A stretch of DNA of 18,434 nucleotides from Falciphora oryzae (Eukaryota; Ascomycota; Sordariomycetes; Magnaporthales; Magnaporthaceae), in assembly GCA_000733355.1 (NCBI GenBank), contig JNVV01000016.1:466131-484564 (forward strand), written 5' to 3'. The position numbers and the translations under genes are program-made. The notes beneath the pieces are model-generated. The model made no database searches, was not told the origin of the DNA, and saw only the letters and a program-made list of their open reading frames with translations. How positions within the stretch are numbered: position 1 is the first letter of the stretch; each line of letters begins with the position of its first letter. Positions 8,702 to 16,828 of this stretch are shown piece after piece.

Positions 8702-11700
8702 TAACAGTCCTATACTGGAATATGGGAAAAGGAAACGGAAAAGGAAATATACCGCTTTTTAGCAGAAAGGAATACGATATAATAGCCATACAAAAACCGG
8801 AGCTAAACCGGTACGGAAACCCAAAAAGACCGGCCGGATGCAATTACGAGCTAGTATATTACCAAGCAAATACAAAATCGAACGCAGCACTATACGTCTA
8901 CCAACGATTAAACCCGGCAACGTGGAAAAGCCGGAACGGACACGATTGGGCAGCAATTACATTACAAACCCCAATAGGGAACATTAACATCTACTTAATA
9001 TACTCGCTAAACCCCCGGGCACCAGGAAAATAGCATACCCCTTTAACCGAAATCGAAATAATACCGCTTTGGAACCACGCCGTATTAGTAAGGGATTTTA
9101 ATATGCACCACCTAATATGGGACATGCATAATCGGGAAAACGCTAGGTCCGAGCTATTATTCGCGCTAACGCACCGGTGGCGGCTCGAACTAGCAACGCT
9201 TTACGGGGAAATAATAAAAAAAAGGTTCGGCAAACGAGAAAGCACCATCAACCACGCGTGGGTATCCGATACTTTAGCTGTTAGATACGAAGGTAGGGAC
9301 GACGAAATAGGGGGGTCGGACCACCACCCTCAAATAATTTCGATCGATTGCGAAGCGGAGCCGCTTCGCAAAAGGAAAGCAAAAGGATAGGTGTGGAAAA
9401 AGGTTAATACCAACCTTAAAAACGACAAAAAAAGGGCGCTACAGCTGGCCAAACAATACATCGAAATCGAAAACATAAAAACGCCAAACGATATAAACAA
9501 CCAGGTGGACACACTAATAGACCAACTGACCCAAATCGCTAACGAGCTGGCACCGAAACGAAAAACCACAACAAGTTTTAAACCAGCACCGTATTGGAAC
9601 TCGACGCTTACGAAACTAGCCAAAGAAACGAAGCGGTGCCAACGCGCATACATACGGCTAAAAACACAAAAAAGCTACGAGGAACTGAAAGCAGCCGACA
9701 AAGCCTTTATTAGGGAAAAAAGGAAGGCCTCCAACGCATACTAGAGGGAGTTCATTAGGGAGGCGTTAAAAGAACAGGATTTAAAGCCTGTTTTTTGGAA
9801 CATCGAACGATGGGCGAAACTACGGAGCCACAGGAGACGGGACCCAACCAGGTTACCGGACCTGAACCGGCCTGGAGAAGGAAACCAAAGGCCAGCGAAT
9901 TCCCACGCTGATAAGGCCACAGTTCTAGCAGCCAAGTTCTACCCCAACCCGGAAGCGGACCTAACAAACGTCGGGGATACTACGTTCGAAAATCACACCT
10001 TTACCAACCCATTCCCAATCAATTACCGAATGGACCCCAAAGGAAACGAAGTACTAGCGGCCCTAAAAAGAACCCGGAATTAGAAAGCCCCGGGAGCGGA
10101 CAACCTACCGAACGGACTATTAAAAGCGTGCGGGGAACCATGCTAGGAAGCTATATCCAAAATAGCCAACGCCAGCTTTAAACTCGAGTACTTCCCGAAG
10201 CGCTTCCGAAACGCACTGACGGTGGTGCTTCCCAAAGCAGGAAAAAATACGGAAAATAGAAAAACAGCAAGGGGGTGGCGACCGATAGCACTCCTTTCGT
10301 CCATATCCAAAGTTATGGAGGCGATCGTAGGAATACGGATCGCAACCGAGGCGGAAAAAAGAGGACTGTTGCCGGAAGGGCAAATAGGCAATAGAAGGAA
10401 ACGCAGCACCGAGCTCGCTATTAAACAAGTAACAAACACCGTGATAACGGCGTGGAACCACGGCGCTACAGCCTCGCTACTATAGCTCGACCTATTAGGA
10501 GCATTCGATAACGTTAACCACACCAGACTTTTCGATACCCTACGAAAATAAGGATTCCCGCCAAAAACAGTCAGGTGGATTAAAAGCTGGCTGACAGGCA
10601 GGACGGCCCGGCTCCGGTTCGATGGAGATACGTTTACGCCCATACAAGTAACAGCAGGAGTACCATAAGGCTCACCACTTTCACCCATACTGTTTATCCT
10701 ATACATCGCGTCGCTTTACGATAAATTGGAAAAAATACCAGGGATAACGGTGGTCGGCTTCGCCGACGATACCAACCCCATAGCAATAGGGGGAACCACG
10801 GCGGAAACGGCCCGGCTGCTGGAACGGGCTTGGGATACGTGCCAGACATGGGCAAAAAAGACAGGAATAACGTTCAACGCGGCCAAAACCGAACTGCTCC
10901 ATTTTACCAAAACCCTGGACCGGACCCGGGTCCGTACCGGAAACACACAGGTGCAACCAACGCTATCGGCGAGATTCCTAGGAGTTTGGCTAGATTACAA
11001 GCTAAACTTTAACGCCCACACCAAGCAGGTAAGGGGCAAACAAGAAAGACAGCAGCTTGCGGTAATAAAACTCGCGGCGGCAACGTGGGGAAGCAGCCTC
11101 GCACGCGCGAGGCAGCTGTACGCGGTCGTGTGCCGCAATGCATTGGCCTATGGAGCGGCAGCCTACCACCTACCAACGGAACCCCAAGGTCGGCCCCGGG
11201 GCGCAGCTAAGGAGATGGCGAAAAAACAAAAAGCATGTTTTAAAGTGGTGGCTAGAGCTTACAAAGCAACCTCGTTAGCACACTTCGAAATAAAAACCCA
11301 CGTACCGCCTTTGGATTTATACTTAAACGAAAGGGTTATAAATACGGAAAACAGGTGGGAAAAAACCGGGATAACGCAACGCATCAACGAAGTGACAGCG
11401 AAAGTAGCGGACCGTTTCCAAAGACTCGGTTACAAAGAACGAAAAAGAAGGCCCCACCCCCAAAGCGGACAAGCGAAAAGAGAATGGGCAATACGATAGG
11501 ACCGGCCCGAAACAGCGCCAAAACCGAAACGAGCACCCGTCCCCCACGGAAAGGATTGGAAATCCAAACACAAGCACGCAAAGCGCTGGAACCCCAACGT
11601 AACAATGGAATGGAAGTTAAGAATGGCCAATACGACGGCAATAGCGAGGAAAGCGAACCGGTACAGGACCGCGTGCCCAGCGGACAACCCCCTATTTACG

Positions 11701-12126
11701 GAAAAGATGGTCGAATACCACGAAGGGATGCCAAAGGCACATAGCTCGGTGGCAATCCAAGTTAGAACGGAAAAACTAGGGCTAAACTCGTTCCTGTTTA
11801 GCAAAGGCGTACCCGATACGGCGACGCCACTGTGCGAATGTGGCAGCGGACAAAGGGAAACAGCGTGGCACGTATTAACCCAATGCGCCCGATAGGACAG
11901 GCAGCGGGAAGGTACCGGGCTAGCGCAAACAGACAGCCGGAAAGCGTACTTCGAGCTGTGGGAAACAGGGGGTACACCGTTTAAGGAAATGGCACGCATG
12001 ATGTTTCGCACAGGAAGACTATTAGATTTTAGGGCGGCTAAAAAGGCAGGGAGGGAACGCACAAGGAAAGAGGAGGAAAAGCAACGCTACCGAGCCGAGA
12101 ACGAACCGAACCAAAGAAGACCATGA
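8695..12126 (+). pseudogene. LINE ORF2: APE-type endonuclease and reverse transcriptase, broken by stops
   Basis: One frame of 1144 codons from ATG 8695 to TGA 12124-12126, with about ten in-frame stops and no frameshift. The N-terminal 230 residues are an APE-like endonuclease that would nick target DNA. It has WN near the start, IQ-K-P where IQEP is expected (Glu to Lys), V-R-DFN for VGDFN, and GSDHHP near 9316-9333. The RT follows: KAPGADNLPN just after TAG 10081, palm Asp at 10489 after TAG 10483, GVP-stop-GSPLSP with TAA 10666 replacing the Gln, and an intact FADD at 10759-10770. A Cys/His motif CECG...WHVLTQC lies near 11830-11886. No RNase H motif is seen. It lacks the means to move alone. 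Confidence 0.92.
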
Positions 12127-12440
12127 AAAAGCAAACGAAGATCAGATGCAAGCCACAGAGGCGGACCCGAACCGCACGCGGAGCAACGGCCTCGGAAGCG
12201 GGCACCTACCAAAAGCTGAATCACCCAAAGTTACGAAGCAAAACGCCGGACCCGGAGGGCCCGCCCGCGGCTGGGACCCAGAGTAGAGCCGGGCCAACGC
12301 ACGCGAAAAAGCCACATCAGGACGCCATAACACGAGTACCAATACAGACGTTTCGCTACGAGGGCGAGACCCGACACCAAGGCGCTGCCCCGGCGCAACA
12401 CACCCTCATTCCCTTACGTACTTTCCTTTTGTTCCACTGA
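12123..12440 (+). CDS. Possible small basic ORF in the LINE 3' region, start overlapping the ORF2 stop
   Basis: ATG 12123 overlaps the ORF2 stop in an ATGA arrangement and opens 105 stop-free codons rich in Lys, Arg, Gln and Pro. I recognise no domain. The lack of stops stands out because both other ORFs of the element contain several. The old copy has a 123-bp duplication in the same area, a multiple of three. Against it, LINEs of this kind are not known to me to have a third ORF, and GC-rich sequence stays open by chance. Treat it as a candidate only. Confidence 0.25.
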   Translation: MKKQTKIRCKPQRRTRTARGATASEAGTYQKLNHPKLRSKTPDPEGPPAAGTQSRAGPTHAKKPHQDAITRVPIQTFRYEGETRHQGAAPAQHTLIPLRTFLLFH

Positions 12441-12678
12441 TTACAAGGACGCTTCCATGACGGAACCTTTACGAGCAGTCGCACGAAGACAAGCAGACGG
12501 TACCACTGTTCAACATAGCAGGACCGGATACGAAGAGCAGACATGGTTTTTTTACTCCCAGGCTCCGGAGCGGGGGCGACACGCACCCGAGGACGAGTTC
12601 AAGGGTTTTTACATGTAAATACTACATAGTAGCGGCACCGAGGTCTTTTACAGACATAACGGACGTATGAATATAATA
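12127..12678 (+). other. LINE 3' region with AAT-rich tail
   Basis: Noncoding apart from the candidate small ORF. The last 54 bases (12625-12678) occur again, antisense, as a separate insertion at 16005-16058, which confirms the 3' end. The tail reads GAATATAAT and then runs into the AT-rich target duplication. Confidence 0.75.
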
Positions 12679-12692
12679 ATAATTATTTTTCC
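12679..12692 (+). repeat. Target site duplication, right copy, of the full-length LINE
   Basis: An exact 14-bp match to 6890-6903. MITE A sequence resumes at 12693. Confidence 0.92.
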
Positions 12693-12702
12693 AGATTTTT
12701 AT
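12693..12702. mobile_element. MITE A, last ten bases of the left arm before its centre
   Basis: These bases continue the left arm after the LINE. The next two bases, TA 12703-12704, are the centre of the A palindrome and the site where MITE B entered. The mirror sequence begins right after TA 13586-13587. Confidence 0.8.
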
Positions 12703-12955
12703 TAGCGTGGTTTACAAGCGAGTGGGCCACACAAGCGAGTGGGCCAGGTGCAAAATGCGTATTAAACGGCGTTTTTTTTCGATTAAATAACTCGCCCAAT
12801 TTACGCTTAAATTTTACTAAATTTAGGGAAGTTATATTCAACTAAATAGGGAATTTAATTTAATTTTCTTCGATTTTTACTATTACTCTTTTTGTGTTAG
12901 TACGCAACACTGTGTAATACACTGTGGAAAATATGAAATTAACCCTAAAAGGGTA

Positions 12956-13404
12956 ACGTGGTTCATCACCGAGTGGGACACATCACCGAGTGGGACACTT
13001 CAAAATCCTATATTAAACGCCATTTTCGACACCCTTGTTAAATCGACCAATTTAACGTAAAATTCCATGAAACTTTAATACGTTATATTTAACTATATAG
13101 CCGATTTTAAACCAATTTTTTTTATTTTTACTAGCGTTATTTATAGCGGGGCAGTCGCTTAAAATTTTCCCATATTAAATTTAGTATGGAGAAATTTTAA
13201 CCGTTTATTACGTAATACTTAAAGCTAGTAAAAATCAGGAAAAATTGGTATAAAAGCAGTTATATAATTAAATATAACGTGGTAAATTTTCATGGAATTT
13301 TACGCTAAATTGGTCGATTTAACAAGGGTGTCGAAAACGGCGTTTAATATAGGATTTTGAAGTGTCCCACTCGGTGATGTGTCCCACTCGGTGATGAACC
13401 ACGT
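12956..13404. mobile_element. MITE C, nested in B and split by palindrome D
   Basis: It begins ACGTGGTTCATCACCGAG and ends with the reverse complement, flanked by TA (12954-12955 and 13405-13406). Each end carries ATCACCGAGTGGGACAC twice in tandem. Its two arms (about 176 and 177 bp) meet without a loop at TA, where D is inserted. Arm sequence resembles A more than B. It is noncoding. Confidence 0.9.
13134..13225. mobile_element. Small palindromic element D, 92 bp, at the centre of MITE C
   Basis: Flanked by TA (13132-13133 and 13226-13227), with ends GCGTTAT and AAAGC. The inner parts form an inverted repeat (AAAATTTTCCCATA facing TATGGAGAAATTTT) and the outer parts are only weakly paired. 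Removing D and one TA restores the palindromic centre ACTAGT of MITE C. It is probably a small, worn MITE of a different family. It is too short to carry a gene. Confidence 0.7.
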
Positions 13405-13587
13405 TAATGATAAAAATCGAAGAAAATTAAATTAAATTCCCTATTTAGTTGAATATAACCTCCCTAAATTTGGTAAAATTTAAGCGTAAATTGGGCGAGT
13501 TATTTAATCGAAAAAAAACGCCGTTTAATACGCATTTTGCACCTGGCCCACTCGCTTGTGTGGCCCACTCGCTTGTAAACCACGCTA

Positions 13588-13763
13588 ATAAAAATCCGGA
13601 AAAATAATTATAAAATCGGTTATATAGTTAAATATAACATATTAAATTTTGGTAGGATTTAATTATAAATTGGGCGAGTTATTTCGTTGAAAAAAACCGC
13701 GCCTAGTATGGGATTTTAAAATGCACGACTCGCTTATATGCGCGACTCGCTTATGAACCACGT
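13588..13763. mobile_element. MITE A, right arm
   Basis: The inverse of the left arm, ending ACCACGT before target TA 13764-13765. It keeps both copies of the 17-bp terminal unit with core CGACTCGCTTA, whereas the left arm has one. Its inner part preserves the uninterrupted version of the LINE target site. Confidence 0.88.
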
Positions 13764-13765
13764 TA

Positions 13766-14074
13766 ACGAAATTATAACGCCGTAATTTTACGCCGTTATT
13801 ACGGTATTTATTATTTATTTAATAGCGAATTCGATATTGCGTTTCCTTTTATTACTTATTTGCTTTTCCGATAATAATCCTTTTTTTTCCGTTTCGGTTA
13901 CGATCCCTATTTTTACGATCGCTTTTATAACTTTAAATATAAACGAAAAAAAATGCAATCGGTCGCTACCTTTTTGTTATTTTTTTATTTTCCGTATTTC
14001 TTTTAATTTAAAAAGCATTACCGTTAGTACGTTTCGGAAACGTTTCGGAAAATATTCGAATTCGAAACTAGCGT
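13766..14074 (-). pseudogene. Old LINE copy, segment 4: N-terminal part of the RT domain
   Basis: The reverse complement is collinear with about 10160-10485 of the full-length LINE and continues segment 3 directly across the MITE stack. Differences are mostly C-to-T and G-to-A. It ends at TA 14075-14076, where MITE M2 is inserted. The open frame on the plus strand here is a shadow. Confidence 0.88.
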
Positions 14075-14076
14075 TA

Positions 14077-14506
14077 ACGTGGTTCACCACCGAGTCGCGC
14101 AAACCACCAAGTCGCGCACTTCCAAATCGCATATTAAACGCGATTTTCGATACCCTTGCTAACTCGGCCAATCTAAGCCCAAATTTAACCAAATTTTAAT
14201 AGGCTATATTTAACTACGTAGTAAATTTAATTTAATTTTCTTGGATTTTTATTATTCCCCCTTTAAGGTTAGTTCGAAACACTATGTAATATACTATGTA
14301 AAATATGTAACTAACCCTAAAGGGGTAATGATAAAAATCTAAGAAAATTAAATTAAATTCCTTGTTTAGTTAAATATAACCTGTTTAAATTTAGTTAAAT
14401 TTGGGCTTAAATTGGCCGAGTTAGCAAGGGTATCGAAAATCGCGTTTAATATGCGATTTCGAAGTGCGCGACTCGGTGGTTTGCGCGACTCGGTGGTGAA
14501 CCACGT
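14077..14506. mobile_element. Palindromic MITE M2, 430 bp, inserted in the old LINE
   Basis: It begins ACGTGGTTCACCACCGAG and ends with the reverse complement, flanked by TA (14075-14076 and 14507-14508). The 17-bp unit occurs twice at each end with core CGAGTCGCGC. It has a loop like M1 and the same total length. The full-length LINE has TG rather than TA at the matching site. It is noncoding. Confidence 0.92.
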
Positions 14507-14508
14507 TA

Positions 14509-16004
14509 GCTATTTTAAATATAACTTTTTAATATAGTTCCCCGTACGCTTTTAATAATCCGTTTGGTAAATTATCCGCTTTTAAAGCTTTCCAATTCCG
14601 GGTTTTTTTTAAAGCCGCTAATATTTCGTTTTTTTTAGGGTTTATTTAGTAATTAATTAAAAATAAATTAATAAAAATGTAATTTTTAAACGTAATATTT
14701 TTAACGTTTATTAAATCCGTTTCCAGGTTAGGGTAAAATTTAGATACTAAAATTATAACTTTATTAACGTAAAAATTCGTTTGTTTTTAATTTTTTTTTT
14801 TTTCAAACCGGTTTAAATTCAGTAATTTAATTAGGTCCCGTTTTTTATAGCTCCGTAATTTCGTTTATCGTTTAATATTCCAAAAAAATAGGTTTTAAAT
14901 TTTATTTTTAACGCTTTTTTTAATAAATTCCTTTTAATACACGTTAAAAGCTTTCCTTTTTTTTTTTTTTTTTTAATAAAAGCTTTATCGGGTGTTTTTA
15001 ATTTTTCGTACCTTTTTTATATTTTTAACCGTATATATACGCGTTAATACCGCTTTATTTTTATTTTTTTTAGCTAATTTCGTAAACGTTAAATTTTAAT
15101 ACGATATTAGCTTAAAATTTATTATAGTTTTTCGTTTTAATGTTAATTCGTTAGCGATTTAAATCAATTAGTTTATAAATATATTTATTTAATTATTTAT
15201 ATCGTTTAACGTTTTTATATTTTCGATTTCAATATATTATTTAACTAATTATAACGCCTTTTTTTTTATTGTTTTTAAAATCGGTATTAATTTTTTTATA
15301 CCTATTTTTCCACTTTTTTTTTACGGAACGGCCTCGTTTCGCAATCGATCGAAATTATTTAAGGGTAGTAATTTAACCCCTTTATTTCGTCGTTTTTACT
15401 TTTATATTTAACAATTAAAATATCGTATATTTACGCGTAATTGATAGTACCTTTTCGTTTGCCGAACCTTTTTTTTATTATTTCCCCGTAAAGCGGCCCT
15501 AATTTAAACCGCTATTAATGCGTTAGCGCGAATAGTAGCTCGGATTTAGCGTTTTTCCAATTATATATATCTTATATTAAATAATGCATATTAAAATCCT
15601 TTATTAATACGGCGTACTTCCGAAACGGTATTGCTTCGATTTCGGTTAAAAAGGTATATTATTTTCCTAATACCTGAAAATTTAGCAAATATATTAAATA
15701 AATATCGATATTTTTTATTAAGGTTTATAATATAATTACTACTTAATCGTATCCGTTTTAGCTTTTTTACGTTACCGGGTTTAGTCGTTAATGGACGTAT
15801 AATGCTGCGTTCGATTTTATATTTATTTGGTAATATATTAGTTTATAATTACACTCGGCCGGTTTTTTCAGGTTTCCGTACCGGTTTAATTTTAGTTTTT
15901 ATATAATTATATCGTATTCCTTTTTATTAAAAAACGGTATATTTTTTTTTCCGTTTCCTTTTGCTATATTTTAATATAAAATTATTATTATTATAGGGAT
16001 TTTA
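14509..16004 (-). pseudogene. Old LINE copy, segment 5: ORF2 endonuclease and linker to the RT
   Basis: The reverse complement is collinear with about 8690-10150 of the full-length LINE: the ORF2 start, the endonuclease and the spacer before the RT. RIP-type changes are dense and no frame is usable. At the right edge, 15989-16004 is one of two copies of a 16-bp target duplication made by the LINE stub. No other gene is seen in this 1.5 kb. Confidence 0.88.
15989..16004 (+). repeat. Target duplication, left copy, of the 54-bp LINE stub
   Basis: TATTATAGGGATTTTA is repeated exactly at 16059-16074. The full-length LINE has CC and TG where these copies have TT and TA, so the target had changed before insertion. 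Confidence 0.88.
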
Positions 16005-16058
16005 TATATATTCATACGTCCGTTATGTCTGTAAAAAGACCTCGGTGCCTCTACTATG
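16005..16058 (-). mobile_element. 54-bp 5'-truncated LINE insertion, antisense
   Basis: The reverse complement matches 12625-12678, the last 54 bases of the full-length LINE including the start of its AAT-rich tail. The 16-bp target duplication on both sides shows a genuine target-primed insertion with extreme 5' truncation. It keeps CpA and differs from the young LINE only slightly. Confidence 0.9.
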
Positions 16059-16074
16059 TATTATAGGGATTTTA

Positions 16075-16722
16075 ATAAGCGTTTTTATACGTTAAACGGG
16101 ATTATATTATTTTTAATCGGTAACGGTTTGGATAAAAATGGCGGTTTTAACCGGGCCGGTATTCGTTTTTATTTTCCGGCTGCTTTTGTTTAAATTTGTT
16201 CGTTTACCGTAGTTAGGGGTTAAATTAACCGGAATTTCGTTTTAAAAGCGTAATTTGTTATAAGTAGCGGTCGTATAGCGGTCCGGCCCTTAAATAGCTG
16301 CAAATCTTTACGGGGTTTACCGAGTTTTTAACAACCGGGGGACCGGATTAAAAACTCGTTATTTATATCCAAATTTTGTTTGCGCTTTTTATTAAAGCTT
16401 AGTAATTTTCCGATACCGGGGGGTATACGTGTTTAGAAAATAGGGAAAATGGTAATAGCTTTTATTTATTTAAAAGCTAATTTTTTTAATATAAATTTTT
16501 TTAGCCGGTTTTAATATACTTTTTTCGCTTTTTTAATCGCCCGTTACGCTATTTCGCAACCCCGGTTAAACGCCGGGTGCGGTTCGCCGTAATTTGCGTA
16601 TTTAAATATAGCTTTATTATATTAGGGGTAAACGTCGCATTAACTTTCTTTTTTTTTTTTTTTAATATTACGATTTTCCGTAATGCGAGCAACGGCCCGG
16701 TTTTTTGCAAAACTTTTATCGG
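16075..16722 (-). pseudogene. Old LINE copy, segment 6: C-terminal part of ORF1 (gag)
   Basis: The reverse complement is collinear with about 8045-8680 of the full-length LINE, from the first zinc knuckle to near the end of ORF1. It shows many RIP-type changes. It is cut at TA 16723-16724 by the Fot1/pogo element, so the rest of old ORF1 and the 5' end are not in the window. Confidence 0.88.
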
Positions 16723-16724
16723 TA

Positions 16725-16766
16725 ACGTGGTCCATTAGTAAGTGACGCACGTCAGTAAGTGACGCG
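16725..16766 (+). repeat. Left terminal repeat of the Fot1/pogo element with two 17-bp units
   Basis: After ACGTGGTCCA the core AGTAAGTGACGC occurs twice, 17 bases apart. The MITEs in the window share this plan and spacing. Probable transposase binding sites; that is inference. Confidence 0.75.
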
Positions 16767-16828
16767 TTTTCTATCGCGATTCGCGTTTCCCATTTCCAAC
16801 CTTAATTCCTTAATAACCACAAATAACA

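Larger units (their letters stand above)
6904..12678 (+). mobile_element. Full-length non-LTR retrotransposon (LINE), 5.8 kb
   Basis: A complete element bounded by a 14-bp target duplication and inserted in the left arm of MITE A. It has a 5' leader of about 100 nt, a gag-like ORF1 with zinc knuckles, an ORF2 with endonuclease and reverse transcriptase, a 3' region of about 550 nt, and a short AAT-rich tail in place of poly(A). The overall plan resembles fungal Tad/I-type LINEs, but no RNase H domain is evident after the RT. Base changes are far fewer than in the old antisense copy, though both ORFs carry several TAG/TAA stops. This copy should therefore be unable to move by itself. Confidence 0.93.
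12705..13585. mobile_element. MITE B, nested in A and itself split by MITE C
   Basis: It begins GCGTGGTTTACAAGCGAG and ends with the reverse complement, flanked by TA (12703-12704 and 13586-13587). Each end has the unit AAGCGAGTGGGCCACAC and a second, near-identical unit directly after it, at 17-bp spacing. Without C it is 430 bp, the same size as M1 and M2, and its loop matches theirs (AACACTGTGTAATACACTG). C sits off-centre in it, at TA 12954-12955. It is noncoding and not RIP-mutated. Confidence 0.9.

Noticed and set aside
10143..10706. Minus-strand frame of 187 codons
   Set aside because: A shadow of the plus-strand reverse transcriptase, whose motifs are unambiguous.
11430..12062. Minus-strand frame of 210 codons
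   Set aside because: A shadow of LINE ORF2; it stays open because the GC-rich coding strand has few TTA/CTA/TCA triplets in that register.
12705..12760. Tandem 17-bp repeats resembling a CRISPR array
   Set aside because: Only two units with no spacers, mirrored at the other end of a MITE; these are terminal-repeat units.
13837..14199. Plus-strand frame of 120 codons
   Set aside because: It spans the junction between antisense old LINE sequence and MITE M2, so it is not a gene.
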